A stretch of DNA of 64,000 nt. Source: Microvirga sp. TS319. Its GTDB lineage: Bacteria > Pseudomonadota > Alphaproteobacteria > Rhizobiales > Beijerinckiaceae. Location: contig NZ_JBGGGT010000002.1 of assembly GCF_041276405.1 (NCBI RefSeq), forward strand, positions 434,001-498,000, read 5' to 3'. Shown here one piece after another: positions 27,206 to 36,820 of this stretch. Every line of letters starts with the position of its first letter. Position 1 is the stretch's first letter. The notes below the pieces were generated by a model. The model was not told the DNA's origin. It did not search any database and saw only the letters and a program-made list of their open reading frames with translations. The translations under genes and the position numbers were made by a program.

Positions 27206-29137
27206 CTACACGGTGACCTGGGTTCCCACCTCCACCACGCGTCCGGTGGGAATCTGGAAGAAGTCCGTCGCATCGCTCGCGGATTTCGCAAGGCTGATGA
27301 ATACCTTGTCCTGCCAGAGCGGCATGCCCGACTGGCTGGCCGGCCGGATCGAGCGCCGCGACAGGAAGAACGATGTCGCCATGATGTCGAACTTGAAGCC
27401 CTGCTTGCGCAGGATGGCGAGCCCGCGCGGGATGTTGGGGGTCTCCATGTAGCCGTAGCTCAGGCGGATCCGCCAGAACGAGTCGCCCACATGCTCCAGG
27501 AAGACGCGGTCCTCGTCCTCCACACGGGGAATGTCCTCGCTGCGGACGGTCAGGATCACGTTCTTTTCGTGCAGCACCTTGTTGTGCTTGAGGTTGTGCA
27601 GGAGGGCGGCCGGCGCCGTGTCCGGATCGCTCGTCAGGAAGACGGCGGTGCCCTTCACCCGGTGCGGCGGGCTCTTTTCAAGCATCTGCACGAGTTCGAG
27701 GAGCGGCACGTCGACCTTGCGGGTCTTCTCGAAGAGAATGTTCGTGCCCTTCACCCAGGTCCACATCAGGGTGATGAGGGCGGAGGCCAGGAGGACCGGC
27801 ACGTAGCCGCCGGTGAACAGCTTCAGCAGATTGGCGCCGAAGAAGGCCAGATCGATGAACAGGAAGGGCAGCATCACGGCGAGCGTCAGTCCGAGCGACC
27901 AGCGCCAGCCTTTCCAGATCACGATGATGGCCAGGATCGCATCGACCGACATGGAGCCGAACACCGACACGCCGTAAGCGTGGGACAGATTGCTCGACGA
28001 GCCGAAGATCAGGACGAGCACGATCACGCCGAACAGGAGCAGCCAATTGACCCGGGGCAGATAGATCTGGCCCTGATGGGTCGCGGACGTGAAGCGGATC
28101 TCGAGACGCGGCAGAAGGCCGAGCTGGATCGCCTGCCGGGTCAGCGAGAAGGCCCCCGTGATGACGGCCTGGCTGGCGATGATCGTCGCGAGGGTCGCCA
28201 GGATGATCATGGGAACGAGCGCCCAGTCCGGCACGAGATGGAACAGTGGCGATTCCGCTTTCTCGGGATGGGAGAGCACGAGCGCGCCCTGCCCGAAATA
28301 GTTGATCACCAGCGCCGGGAAGATGATGTAGAGCCAGGCGCTGCGGATCGGCTTGGCGCCGAAATGACCGAGATCGGCATAGAGCGCCTCGGCTCCCGTA
28401 ACGGCCAGGCAGACGGCACCGAGAACCGCCAGGGACACGCCCGGGTGGTTGACGAAGAACATGAGGCCGTGGAGCGGGTTGATCGCCGTCAGGACCGTCG
28501 GGTCGTCGGCGATGTGCATGGCCCCTGCGACGGCGAGCGCCAGGAACCAGACCAGCATGATCGGGCCGAAGAAGGACGCGACCCGCCCGGTCCCACGGCT
28601 CTGGACGACGAAGAGCGCGGCCAGGATGGTGAGCGTGATCGGCACCACGAAGGATTGGAGGTCGGGCGCGACGAGCTTCAAGCCCTCAACGGCCGAGAGA
28701 ACCGAGATGGCGGGCGTCAGGACGGCGTCGCCGTAGAAGAGGCCGGCCCCCATGATCCCGAGAGCCAGCACGAGGCCGCCCCTCTGCCGGACGGCGCGCT
28801 GTGCCAGGGCGACGAGAGTCAGGGTTCCGCCTTCGCCCTTGTTGTCGGCCCGCAGGAGGATGACGACATACTTGACCGTCACGACCAGCACCAGAGACCA
28901 GAGGATCAGCGACAGGACGCCAAGGATGATGCCACGGGTCACGGGCCCGCCCGCGGCGGCGGCGGCGACGGATTCCTTGAAGGCGTAAAGCGGACTCGTG
29001 CCGATATCGCCGAAAACCACGCCGATGGCGCCGAGCATGAGCGGCCAGAAACCGACATGGACGTGGTTTTCGGGAAGGGTGGTCTCCGGGACTGCGGAGT
29101 CGGCACGTCCTGGAGCGACGGCTTGCTGTTCTGCCAT
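27206..29137 (-). CDS. kup: Low-affinity potassium transporter Kup
   Basis: This 643-residue KUP/HAK/KT-type K+ uptake protein has 12 predicted membrane helices and a C-terminal cytoplasmic tail. The signature [17 protein letters not shown] is at residues 39-55; other conserved stretches are [18 protein letters not shown] and [11 protein letters not shown]. It co-transports K+ with protons. ATG 29137 gives [18 protein letters not shown]; the frame open to 29353 runs through a RIME-like copy and is not a real extension. Confidence 0.96.
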   Translation of the reverse strand: MAEQQAVAPGRADSAVPETTLPENHVHVGFWPLMLGAIGVVFGDIGTSPLYAFKESVAAAAAGGPVTRGIILGVLSLILWSLVLVVTVKYVVILLRADNKGEGGTLTLVALAQRAVRQRGGLVLALGIMGAGLFYGDAVLTPAISVLSAVEGLKLVAPDLQSFVVPITLTILAALFVVQSRGTGRVASFFGPIMLVWFLALAVAGAMHIADDPTVLTAINPLHGLMFFVNHPGVSLAVLGAVCLAVTGAEALYADLGHFGAKPIRSAWLYIIFPALVINYFGQGALVLSHPEKAESPLFHLVPDWALVPMIILATLATIIASQAVITGAFSLTRQAIQLGLLPRLEIRFTSATHQGQIYLPRVNWLLLFGVIVLVLIFGSSSNLSHAYGVSVFGSMSVDAILAIIVIWKGWRWSLGLTLAVMLPFLFIDLAFFGANLLKLFTGGYVPVLLASALITLMWTWVKGTNILFEKTRKVDVPLLELVQMLEKSPPHRVKGTAVFLTSDPDTAPAALLHNLKHNKVLHEKNVILTVRSEDIPRVEDEDRVFLEHVGDSFWRIRLSYGYMETPNIPRGLAILRKQGFKFDIMATSFFLSRRSIRPASQSGMPLWQDKVFISLAKSASDATDFFQIPTGRVVEVGTQVTV

Positions 29138-29219
29138 GGGTGCTTTTCGTTGCGGATATGCCCGCGGACGGCCCTTTGTTGAAACACTCTGCCAAACGAC
29201 GAAGGGCGGCCCCTTCTTC

Positions 29220-29334
29220 GAGCACCGGACCCGAAAGAGAGTTCCACCTTCGGGATCGATCCGATGCTCCTCTCCTCGGCAAGCGCATCGTTCGGGCGGA
29301 AAACCGGATCCGCTTTGTCCGCACGATGCGCTAG
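29220..29334. repeat. RIME-like element, A then B module, upstream of kup
   Basis: A module: GAGCACCGGACCCGAAAG to TCGATCCGATGCTC. B module: AGCGCATCGTTCGGGCGG to TTTGTCCGCACGATGCGC, closing with CTAG at 29331-29334. The rest of the 310-nt gap between ispG and kup (29335-29447) shows no gene. Confidence 0.85.
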
Positions 29335-29447
29335 CGAGCGCAGTGGCCGTCATTGCCGGCGCGGCGGCTCTCTAGCATATCGCGCCTGAGCTTAAAACGG
29401 AATTTCGCTGGAGGTTCCCTCAAGGTCCCTGACCGCGCCCGACACCC

Positions 29448-30770
29448 TCATTCGGCGGCGTCGCGCCCCGCCTGGCCGTAGGTCTTCTCGATATAATCGA
29501 GCACGATCGCGTGGAAGTCCTGTGCCAGGGTCGGACCGCGCAGCGTCATTGCCTTCTTGCCGTCGATGAAGACGGGGGCCGCCGGCTGCTCGCCCGTGCC
29601 GGGCAGGGAAATGCCGATATTCGCATGTTTCGACTCGCCGGGGCCGTTCACGATGCAGCCCATGACGGCCACGTTGAGGTTCTCGACCCCAGGGTAGGTG
29701 CGCCGCCATTCGGGCATGGAGGTGGAGATCCAGGTCTGGATGTCACGCGCCAGTTCCTGGAAGACGGACGAGGTGGTGCGCCCGCAGCCCGGGCAAGCGG
29801 CGACGAGGGGCACAAAGGTGCGAAAGCCCATGGTCTGGAGCAGTTCCTGCGCCGTCTTCACCTCGAGGGTGCGATCACCGCCTGGTTCCGGCGTAAGGGA
29901 GTAGCGGATCGTGTCGCCGATGCCCTGCTGGAGCAGGATGCCGATGGCCGCCGAGGAGGCAACGATGCCCTTGGTGCCCATGCCCGCTTCGGTCAGGCCC
30001 AGATGGATGGCATAATCGGAGCGGCGCGCGAGCTCCTGGTAGACCGCGATCAGGTCCTGCACGGCCGAGACCTTGGCCGACAGGATGATGCGGTCTTTGC
30101 CCAAGCCGATCTCCTCGGCGCGGACGGCGGACAGGAGGGCGGACTGGACCATGGCTTCGCGCGTCACCCAGCGCATGTCGCGCGGGTTCGCGGAGGCCGC
30201 GTTCTCGTTCATCAGATGGGTGAGGAGCTCCTGGTCGAGGGAGCCCCAGTTGGCGCCGATGCGCACGGCCTTGCCGTACCGGATCGCCATTTCGACGATG
30301 GCCGCGAACTGCCGGTCCTTCTTTTCCTTGAAGCCGACATTGCCCGGGTTGATGCGGTACTTATCGAGCGCTTCCGCGCAGGCCGGGTGATCGGCCAGGA
30401 GCTGGTGCCCGATATAGTGGAAATCGCCCACGAGCGGGACGTCAACGCCGAGCCGGTCGAGCCGCTCGCGGATCTTCGGCACCGCGGCCGCGGCCTCGTC
30501 CCGGTCGACGGTGATACGCACCAGTTCGGACCCGGCCCGGGCGAGCGCCGCCACCTGGGCGACCGTGGCGTCCACATCCGCCGTGTCCGTGTTGGTCATC
30601 GACTGGACCACGATCGGCGCGCCGCCGCCAACCGTGACGGAACCGACGCGGACGCCCACCGTCCGGTGGCGCGGAGCGGGACCCGCGAGGCTTTCGGGGG
30701 AGGCGGCTTCGGGGGAAGGGGACATCATCGACATGCTGCGATCCACGGCGGCCGGTGGGTTCAAGGCCAT
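29448..30770 (-). CDS. ispG: 4-Hydroxy-3-methylbut-2-enyl-diphosphate synthase (flavodoxin/ferredoxin)
   Basis: This 440-residue GcpE/IspG reduces MEcPP to HMBPP in the non-mevalonate isoprenoid pathway, using a [4Fe-4S] cluster. The N-terminal TIM barrel starts at [20 protein letters not shown]. The C-terminal cluster-binding cysteines are in CPGCGRT and in [12 protein letters not shown]. The start could be ATG 30770 or one of the methionines at residues 13-16. With ispA (24.7 kb) it is a second isoprenoid gene in the window, but not in the same operon. Confidence 0.96.
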   Translation of the reverse strand: MALNPPAAVDRSMSMMSPSPEAASPESLAGPAPRHRTVGVRVGSVTVGGGAPIVVQSMTNTDTADVDATVAQVAALARAGSELVRITVDRDEAAAAVPKIRERLDRLGVDVPLVGDFHYIGHQLLADHPACAEALDKYRINPGNVGFKEKKDRQFAAIVEMAIRYGKAVRIGANWGSLDQELLTHLMNENAASANPRDMRWVTREAMVQSALLSAVRAEEIGLGKDRIILSAKVSAVQDLIAVYQELARRSDYAIHLGLTEAGMGTKGIVASSAAIGILLQQGIGDTIRYSLTPEPGGDRTLEVKTAQELLQTMGFRTFVPLVAACPGCGRTTSSVFQELARDIQTWISTSMPEWRRTYPGVENLNVAVMGCIVNGPGESKHANIGISLPGTGEQPAAPVFIDGKKAMTLRGPTLAQDFHAIVLDYIEKTYGQAGRDAAE

Positions 30771-30867
30771 CGCCGTTTAGCTGATGCCAAAAGCCCGTCC
30801 CGTCAAGCGCGGCATGCTCGACCGGGAGACCTGCGTGTGTCACGCGCGATGTGCCTTCCTCTCGAAG

Positions 30868-31023
30868 GCGCATCGTTTGAGCGGACCCGAAAGGGCCACG
30901 TTCGTGAAAACCGGGTCCACTTTTCGCTCCCGCGGCCCGCTGGGTCCGCACGATGCTCCCTTCTTGGAAAGAGCGCATCGTTTGTGCGGAAAACCGGGTC
31001 CACTTTTCCGCACGATGCGCTAG
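30868..31023. repeat. RIME-like element, two B-like modules; supplies the zur stop codon
   Basis: A diverged left palindrome (GCGCATCGTTTGAGCGG to TCCGCACGATGCTC) is followed by a near-perfect B module (GCGCATCGTTTGTGCGG to TTCCGCACGATGCGC) and CTAG. Read on the minus strand, that TAG (31020-31022) is the zur stop. The remaining gap before ispG has no gene. Confidence 0.85.
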
Positions 31024-31514
31024 CAATGGGCGCAGCGGCCCGTGATCTCCAGAATGCCCAGGGCCGGCGTGAACATGAGACCGTCCTGCAGCTTCGACAG
31101 CGCGTCCGAGAATTCCGGTGAAGCGGCTTCGTTCACGTCGCCGCAGCTCTCGCAGATGAGGAAGGCGGTAGGCCCGCAATCCTTGGAGGCGTGGTCGCTG
31201 GCGATATACGCATTGAGGCTGGCCAGCCGGTGGGCCAGTCCCTGCTCGATCAGGAAATCCAGGGCCCGGTAGATCGTGATCGGGGCGATACGGCGGCCCT
31301 GGGGGGCGAGGCTGTCGGCCAGATCGTAGGCGCCGACGGGCCTCTGGGCGCGATGAAGGGCTTCGAGAACCCTGCGGCGGATGGGAGTCAGGCGAACCCC
31401 ATTGGCCCGGCACAGCTCTTCCGCGCGAGCGAGGGTCTTCGCAACCCTGGCCGGTTGCTGAATGAGCCGGGGACGATGAAACGGCTGATAATGAATGGCG
31501 GGCTGAGACATCAT
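31020..31514 (-). CDS. zur: Fur-family zinc uptake regulator Zur
   Basis: This 164-residue Fur-family repressor has a winged-helix domain (LCRANGVRLTPIRRRVLEAL, then PITIYRALDFLIEQGLAHRL). A dimerisation domain follows, with the structural zinc cysteines C121/C124 (CESCGD) and C161/C164 (terminal CAHC). The absence of Fur's His-rich motifs and the CAHC end fit Zur rather than Fur. It would shut off zinc uptake when zinc is replete. No znuABC genes are in the window. ATG 31514 or 31511 may be the start. Its TAG stop is the edge of a RIME-like repeat. Confidence 0.88.
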   Translation of the reverse strand: MMSQPAIHYQPFHRPRLIQQPARVAKTLARAEELCRANGVRLTPIRRRVLEALHRAQRPVGAYDLADSLAPQGRRIAPITIYRALDFLIEQGLAHRLASLNAYIASDHASKDCGPTAFLICESCGDVNEAASPEFSDALSKLQDGLMFTPALGILEITGRCAHC

Positions 31515-31682
31515 GATGACCCTGGATTTTTTTTAAATAAAACGAACGTGATCGAAGTGCTGAGGCGCGTGGGAAGGCTCGACTACCGCCTTTCCCGCCA
31601 GAATCGTTAGGTTATAAAGATGCCTTTTTGAGGGCACGAAGAAGCCGGACGAAAGAGCCTCGCAACAGGCGTGAGCGCTCCG

Positions 31683-32333
31683 TTACGCCGGCTTGAATTC
31701 GAACACGCTGGTCTTCTTGATCTCGGCGTCTTCGAGGGTGCGCGTCACCGGAACCTCGTAGACCTGGAGCCGGTTCAGTCGGTCCGCAGGAAGATAGCTG
31801 CGCCCGGGATCGCCGATGAGGACGGCAGCGCCTCTCCGGCTGAGGTCGAACAGCCAGTCCGTCACACGGGCGGCGAGATCGCGCTCGTAGCAGATGTCGC
31901 CGGCCAGGACCGTGTCCCACCCCCGGTCCTGGCCGATAAGATCGCCCCGAACGGGCGTCACCGCGACGCCGTTCGCCGCCGCATTCAGCTCGATTGCCGC
32001 AATGGCGAAGCCGTCGATATCGCAGGCCGCGACCTCGGCCGCGCCCGCTTTCATGGCCGCGATAGCCACGAGACCGGAGCCCGAGGCGAAATCGAGGACG
32101 TACCGTCCGCGGACGGTATCGGGATGATCGAGGATATAACGGGCGAGCGCCTGGCCGCCGGCCCAGGCGAAGGCCCAGAAGGGGGGAGGCAGGCCGATCT
32201 CGCCCAGTTCCTCCTCCGTGCGCTGCCACAGCTCCGTCGCCTCGTCGGCCACGTGCAGCGAGATTTCCGGTGCATGGGGCACCGGCAGAAGCCGCGTCTC
32301 GGCGCGAATGAAGGCTTTGGGATCGGTGATCAT
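31683..32333 (-). CDS. Class I SAM methyltransferase, ETF-beta-subunit lysine methyltransferase-like
   Basis: This 216-residue methyltransferase has motif I VLDFASGSGLVAIAA (residues 79-93), the acidic loop CDIDGFAIAAIELNAAANG, and the post-II motif VLAGDICYE. PFWAFAWAGGQALARYILD before motif I is the signature of the METTL20/ETFBKMT group, which methylates lysines of the electron-transfer flavoprotein beta subunit; this group has bacterial members in alphaproteobacteria. Its ATG overlaps the TGA of the glycosyltransferase by 4 nt, so the two are cotranscribed. Confidence 0.82.
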   Translation of the reverse strand: MITDPKAFIRAETRLLPVPHAPEISLHVADEATELWQRTEEELGEIGLPPPFWAFAWAGGQALARYILDHPDTVRGRYVLDFASGSGLVAIAAMKAGAAEVAACDIDGFAIAAIELNAAANGVAVTPVRGDLIGQDRGWDTVLAGDICYERDLAARVTDWLFDLSRRGAAVLIGDPGRSYLPADRLNRLQVYEVPVTRTLEDAEIKKTSVFEFKPA

Positions 32334-33478
32334 GAGCCCAGCATGGAAGCGTAAAGCCGCTTGACGTCGTCCATGACATTCCTCTCCGTGAAGCCGTCGA
32401 GGATCCGGGCGCGTCCCGCCGCACCCATGCGCGCCACCCGCCCCCGGTCGGCGGAAAGGACCGCCAGCGCATCCGCGAGAGCCCCGGCATCGCCGGGCGG
32501 CACGAGAAGGCCTTCCACGTCGTCACGGACGAGGGCGCGACAGCCGGGGACATCCGTGGTGACGATGGCCCGGCCGCAGGCGGCCGCTTCCAGGAGCGTT
32601 CGCGGGAGTCCCTCGCCGCCTCTGGAGGGAAGGCAGGCCACGTGATGGTCGCGCCAGATGGCGGCGACGTCCCGGGTCGTGCCGTGCCAGGAGATCCCCG
32701 GTTCCGCTCCCCAGGCCTTCAGGGTCTCTTCCGGAATGGCCTTCGGGTTCGAGGGATCGGGGGCGCCGTAGAGGGAGAGTTCGATTGGGGCTCCTTTGCC
32801 CCGGGCCGCACGCACGGCCTCGACGGCGAGGTCCACCCCCTTCGACCAGAGCATGCGGGCGACAAGCGCGACCTTCAGCGGCGGCTGCGCGGGAAGGGGC
32901 GAGGGGCCGAACGTCCCGGGGTCGATGCCGGCTCCGCCGACGATGGTGATCTTCGGGGCTGTGGGGTCGAGACCGAGAAGACGGGGATCGTCGGCATTCT
33001 CGAAGAGATAGCGGGTCTTCGTGGTTTCGAGGCCGCGAACCAGGAGCCGTATCGCACGCTGCGAAAGGCGCCCCAGCCGATCCGTCCGCGCTCCCAGGAA
33101 GCCGAGGCCGGTCAACGCATAGACCCGGCGGCTGACGCCGGCGAGAGCGGCGGCGAAGCCGCCCACCAGAATGCTTCTGAGCGCGATGCAGTGAACGATG
33201 TCGGCCTTCTCGTCCCTCAGGATCGCGGCGAGCTGCCCGGCGGCATAGCCCGCCGTCATCGGATTGACGCTGCGCCGTTCGACCTGCAGCGGGATCACCC
33301 GCGTGCCGGTGGCTTCGATGGCCTCGCGGTGCGCGCGCACGCGGGTGACGACGGCCACGTCAAGCCCCAGCTCGCGCGCGGCGCGGGCCATGGGGAGGAA
33401 ATGAGACGCGAAGAACCAGTCCTCGGTGACGATGAAGACGAGCTTGCGGCCTGCGGGATCGGGACGATCGGACGACAA
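32330..33478 (-). CDS. Family 4 glycosyltransferase
   Basis: This 382-residue GT-B enzyme has an N-terminal domain with a glycine-rich loop (EDWFFASHFLPMARAARELG) and the long IVHCIALRSILVGGFAA stretch. The C-terminal donor domain has KVALVARMLWSKGVDLAVEA, then PSRGGEGLPRTLLEAAACGR, the E-x7-E motif of GT4. It would transfer a sugar from a nucleotide donor to a surface polysaccharide or lipid, possibly at the membrane. Partner genes for a polysaccharide are absent. It is translationally coupled to the methyltransferase, which is an unusual pairing. Confidence 0.88.
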   Translation of the reverse strand: MSSDRPDPAGRKLVFIVTEDWFFASHFLPMARAARELGLDVAVVTRVRAHREAIEATGTRVIPLQVERRSVNPMTAGYAAGQLAAILRDEKADIVHCIALRSILVGGFAAALAGVSRRVYALTGLGFLGARTDRLGRLSQRAIRLLVRGLETTKTRYLFENADDPRLLGLDPTAPKITIVGGAGIDPGTFGPSPLPAQPPLKVALVARMLWSKGVDLAVEAVRAARGKGAPIELSLYGAPDPSNPKAIPEETLKAWGAEPGISWHGTTRDVAAIWRDHHVACLPSRGGEGLPRTLLEAAACGRAIVTTDVPGCRALVRDDVEGLLVPPGDAGALADALAVLSADRGRVARMGAAGRARILDGFTERNVMDDVKRLYASMLGS

Positions 33479-33523
33479 GGGAAACCTTGGAAGAGAAACC
33501 TGGAATGGTGCAGCAGGGCCGTT

Positions 33524-33637
33524 CTAGAGCATCGGACCCAAAAGTGGAATCCGCTTTTGGGCTTGAATCCGATGCTCCCACTATAGAGCAGCGCATCGTG
33601 CGAAAAACCGGGTCCACTTTTTCGCACGATGCGCTAG
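33524..33637. repeat. RIME-like element, A then B module, CTAG at both ends
   Basis: This is the clearest copy. A module: GAGCATCGGACCCAAAAG to GAATCCGATGCTC. B module: GCGCATCGTGCGAAAAACC to TTTTTCGCACGATGCGC. Both ends read CTAG. It sits between the divergent glycosyltransferase and SemiSWEET genes. Confidence 0.92.
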
Positions 33638-33706
33638 CGGTCCGGCCCCTGAAGGGAACCACTCATTTCCCCCGTCCGTTCCACTCCGCCCGGAAAGGAG
33701 GCGTGA

Positions 33707-34081
33707 ATGAATGAGTGGTTGCCGACGATTCTGGCGACGGTTGCGGGAATTCTGTCCACGGCAAGCTTCGTTCCGCAGGTGCTGAAGGCTTGGCGGGAGC
33801 GCGACACGGCCGCAATCTCGAAGCGCATGTATCTGGTGACGGTAACCGCCTTCACCCTGTGGTCGGTCTACGGTTTTCTGATCGGGGCCATGCCACTCAT
33901 CGTCTTCAATCTGCTGAGCCTAGGCTTAAGCGGCACCATCCTGTTCCTGAAGATCCGCAACGAGCGCCAGAAGACCGGCCGCCAGAAGACCGGGAGCCAG
34001 AACACCGGGAGCCAAGTGACGCGGACGGGCAAGTCTGCCGCAGTCGCCGAGAAGGAACCCGGCATGGCGCAGTCCGGTTGA
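33707..34081 (+). CDS. SemiSWEET-type sugar transporter with a repetitive tail
   Basis: This 124-residue protein begins with the three-helix PQ-loop unit of bacterial SemiSWEETs: GILSTASFVPQVLKAWRERD (PQ loop near residues 22-24), then TAFTLWSVYGFLIGAMPLI and a third helix ending near residue 83. SemiSWEETs dimerise to move sugars down gradients across the inner membrane. The C-terminal 40 residues are extra and polar, with a tandem repeat of five residues, (R/S)Q(K/N)TG, encoded by 15-bp DNA repeats at about 33967-34015. GGAGG precedes ATG 33707. The topoisomerase gene follows after 26 nt. Confidence 0.88.
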   Translation: MNEWLPTILATVAGILSTASFVPQVLKAWRERDTAAISKRMYLVTVTAFTLWSVYGFLIGAMPLIVFNLLSLGLSGTILFLKIRNERQKTGRQKTGSQNTGSQVTRTGKSAAVAEKEPGMAQSG

Positions 34082-34107
34082 CCCCCTGCTTCAAAGCAAG
34101 GCAAGAC

Positions 34108-35289
34108 ATGCTGCTCGATCCGCCGTCCTCCGCCGATTCCATCGTCGATCCGCGCGACGCCGCCGAAACGGCGGGGCTCACCTACGTCTCCGACGAGGAG
34201 CCGGGGATCCGGCGCAAGAGATCCGGGAAGGGGTTCACCTATCTGCGCCCCGACGGCAAGAAAGTGGAGGATCGGGCCACTCTCGACCGCATCAAGTCTC
34301 TCGCGATTCCTCCCGCCTATACGGATGTGTGGATCTGCCCCAGGGCCAACGGCCACATCCAGGCGACAGGCCGCGACGCGAAGGGGCGCAAGCAATATCG
34401 CTACCACGCCGCTTTCCGCGAGGCGCGGGAGAGCACGAAATACGAGCACATGCTCGAATTCGCGCGCGGCCTGCCGGCCATCCGCAGGACCATCGACGAG
34501 CACATGAGCCGGCGCGGCCTGCCACGCGAGAAGGTGCTGGCGACAGTGGTGCATCTGCTCGAGACCACGCTGATCCGTGTCGGCAACGAGGATTACGCGA
34601 AGCAGAACAAGAGCTATGGCCTCACGACGTTGCGCGATCCCCATGTAAAGGTGGAGGGCAGCGAGCTGCGCTTCCAGTTCAAAGGCAAGAGCGGCAAGAT
34701 CTGGAAGCTGCAGGTCAAGGATCGCCGCATTGCCAAGATCGTGAAGGCCTGCCAGGATCTGTCGGGTCAGGATCTCTTCCAGTATCTCGATGACGACGGC
34801 GAGCACCAGTCGGTCACGTCCTCGGACGTGAACGCCTATCTGAAGGAGATCACCGGGCGCGACATCACCGCCAAGGATTTCCGCACCTGGGCCGGAACGG
34901 TTCTTGCCGCCCTCGCCTTGTCCGAGTTCGAGCAGTTCGACAGCGAGGCCAGGGCGAAGAAGAACATCCGCGCCGCCATCGAGCAGGTTTCTGCGCGCCT
35001 GGGCAACACGCCGACCATCTGCCGCAAGTGCTATGTGCATCCCGAGGTGTTCTCCTGCTATCTCAAGGGCGAATTGCTGCTCGAGATCAAGGGGAGGGTC
35101 GAAGCCGAGCTGCGCGAGGACCTGCCCTCGCTCCGGCCCGAAGAGGCCGCGGTGCTGAGCCTGCTGCAGGAGCGGCTCTCCGAGGAGATCGGGCGGCAGA
35201 CGGAAAAGCCGGCCGAAAAGCCCGAAAGGGGCCGGCGCTCTTCGACGGGCCGGAAACAGGCCGGAAGCCGGCCGGAGCTGCCGGCGTGA
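34108..35289 (+). CDS. DNA topoisomerase IB (poxvirus type)
   Basis: This 393-residue type IB topoisomerase relaxes supercoils through a 3'-phosphotyrosine intermediate. The N-terminal DNA-clamp domain has KGFTYLRPDGKKVED and AYTDVWICPRANGHIQATGR. The catalytic domain contains the active-site Arg/Lys segments (KQYRYHAAFRE; VGNEDYAKQNKSYGLTTLR; DFRTWAGT) and the nucleophilic tyrosine in CRKCYVHPEVF, near residue 305. A basic Ser/Arg-rich tail ends the protein. ATG 34108 gives MLLDPPSSADSIVDPRDA. Confidence 0.94.
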   Translation: MLLDPPSSADSIVDPRDAAETAGLTYVSDEEPGIRRKRSGKGFTYLRPDGKKVEDRATLDRIKSLAIPPAYTDVWICPRANGHIQATGRDAKGRKQYRYHAAFREARESTKYEHMLEFARGLPAIRRTIDEHMSRRGLPREKVLATVVHLLETTLIRVGNEDYAKQNKSYGLTTLRDPHVKVEGSELRFQFKGKSGKIWKLQVKDRRIAKIVKACQDLSGQDLFQYLDDDGEHQSVTSSDVNAYLKEITGRDITAKDFRTWAGTVLAALALSEFEQFDSEARAKKNIRAAIEQVSARLGNTPTICRKCYVHPEVFSCYLKGELLLEIKGRVEAELREDLPSLRPEEAAVLSLLQERLSEEIGRQTEKPAEKPERGRRSSTGRKQAGSRPELPA

Positions 35290-35349
35290 CACCTTGACCC
35301 GAGCGCGGTCCCATGCTGCATCTCCCCGGCGCAGGAGCCGAGGGATGAG

Positions 35350-35688
35350 ATGGGCCGCTCGATCGTAACGCTGACGTCGCTCGCGATCATGCTGGCCGGA
35401 TCGGCTGGCGCTGCGCGCCTGGCCGCGCAGGAGCCGAGCTGGGTCGAGGTGAAATGCGCCCGCTACAAAAAAGCCTGGAGCGAGGCCCTCGACCGGACGA
35501 AGGCAAAGGGCCTGGGACGGGAGTTTCTCGAACGGCACGATGCTTTTCTGGCGTCCGGCTGTACGACGAAGGCGAACGTCTGCCCACGTTCCGACGAGGA
35601 GATGGCGGTCGCGAACATGATGGTCGTCGCCGCCATGAATGCCGGAACGGCAAGCACTTTCCCTCCCTTCGCCTGCAGCAAGGATTAG
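35350..35688 (+). CDS. Secreted small protein, unknown function
   Basis: This 112-residue protein has a signal peptide (TLTSLAIMLAGSAGAARLAA) and a mature part with four cysteines (KCARYKKAW, ASGCTTKANVCP, FACSKD) that could form two disulfides. The rest is helical and charged (EALDRTKAKGLGREFLERHD). I do not recognise the family. It is probably periplasmic. The TAG stop at 35686 is the edge of a RIME-like repeat. Confidence 0.7.
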   Translation: MGRSIVTLTSLAIMLAGSAGAARLAAQEPSWVEVKCARYKKAWSEALDRTKAKGLGREFLERHDAFLASGCTTKANVCPRSDEEMAVANMMVVAAMNAGTASTFPPFACSKD

Positions 35689-35805
35689 AGCATCGGACGT
35701 GAAAAGTGGATTTGATCTTTTGGGATTGGATCCGATGCTCCCATCTTGGAAAGAGCGCATCGTTCTGGCGAAAAACCGGAGCCACTTTCTCGCACGATGC
35801 TCTAG
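35686..35805. repeat. RIME-like element, A then B module; supplies the stop codon of the secreted protein
   Basis: It opens with TAG (stop of the 112-aa protein). GAGCATCGGACGTGAAAAG to GGATCCGATGCTC is the A module and GCGCATCGTTCTGGCG to TTCTCGCACGATGC the B module, closing with CTAG at 35802-35805. Confidence 0.88.
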
Positions 35806-35884
35806 CTGCTGCCTGCGCCGTCTCGAACATTTTCCTCGGCTCTGGCGTTAGGCTTTCGCTTCATCCCGCCAGCGAGGCTTTCCC

Positions 35885-36763
35885 ATGCGCATTCATCATC
35901 TCAATTGCGGCTGCATGTGTCCGGTCGGAGGACGACTTTGGGATGGGGTGAGCCGGGGAATGACCGGGCAGCTCGTGTGCCATTGCCAGTTGGTCGAAAC
36001 GGACGGCCACGGGCTGGTCCTCGTCGATACCGGCTTCGGATCCCGCGATGTGGACGACCCTTACGGGCGCATGAGCCCGTTGTTCGTCAACATGAACCGG
36101 ATCCAGCTCGATCATCGCTACACGGCACTGGAGCAGGTAAGGAACTTGGGCTTTTCGCCACGGGACGTTCGCCATATCGTTCTGACGCACCTCGATTTCG
36201 ACCATGCGGGCGGGCTCGAGGATTTTCCCGAGGCGAGGGTTCACGTGCTGCGCGCGGAGGCGGAGGAGGCGGAGGTCCGCCAAGGCTTCATCCATCGGCG
36301 GCGCTACCGCCCGGAGCAATGGGACGAGGTGCGCGACTGGCGCTTCTACGATCCGTCGGGCGAGAACTGGTTCGGCTTCAATTCCGTGCGCGATCTCGAC
36401 GGCCTTCCGCCCGAGATCCTGATGGTTCCGCTGCCCGGCCACACGATGGGACATGCGGGGATCGCCATCGATACGCCGGAAGGCTGGCTTCTCAATGCGG
36501 GCGACGCCTATTTCTACCGTCACGAAATGGATGAGGAGCCGTCCTGCACGCCGGGCCTTCTCGCCTATCAGACGCTGATGGAAGAGAACCGGGCCATGCG
36601 CCTGCGCAACCAGGAACGCTTGCGGGACCTGGCGAACGACCCTTCCACCAACGTGCGGATCTTCTGCAGCCATGATCCGGTCGAACTGGAGGCCCTGCAG
36701 CGCCTCAGCACCGGGTGGCGGCCGCTTTACGCGGAATCTGTTCCGATTCCTCGCTACTCCTAG
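35885..36763 (+). CDS. Metallo-beta-lactamase-fold hydrolase, AHL-lactonase-like with an HxDxDH motif
   Basis: This 292-residue MBL-fold protein is closest in layout to N-acyl-homoserine lactonases (VRHIVLTHLDFDHAGGL; PLPGHTMGHAGIAI; LLNAGDAYF; CSHDP). The metal-binding motif is H102-L-D104-F-D106-H107, so the second His of the classic HxHxDH is Asp. That occurs in one sub-branch of the superfamily and may change metal occupancy. The substrate (lactone, ester or other) is not established, and no luxI/luxR genes are in the window. It lacks a signal peptide. Confidence 0.78.
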   Translation: MRIHHLNCGCMCPVGGRLWDGVSRGMTGQLVCHCQLVETDGHGLVLVDTGFGSRDVDDPYGRMSPLFVNMNRIQLDHRYTALEQVRNLGFSPRDVRHIVLTHLDFDHAGGLEDFPEARVHVLRAEAEEAEVRQGFIHRRRYRPEQWDEVRDWRFYDPSGENWFGFNSVRDLDGLPPEILMVPLPGHTMGHAGIAIDTPEGWLLNAGDAYFYRHEMDEEPSCTPGLLAYQTLMEENRAMRLRNQERLRDLANDPSTNVRIFCSHDPVELEALQRLSTGWRPLYAESVPIPRYS

Positions 36764-36820
36764 GACCGGAGCCTCTGGTCCCGTGCGGCCCGCGCCCTAA
36801 AAGCCAAGGCTGGACGGCGG

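Noticed and set aside
29138..29353. N-terminal extension of kup to 29353
   Set aside because: The added residues are translated from a RIME-like repeat; the canonical Kup start is at 29137.
33524..33637. RIME-like palindromes as intrinsic terminators
   Set aside because: Strong stems but no T-run on either side; several lie upstream of both flanking genes.
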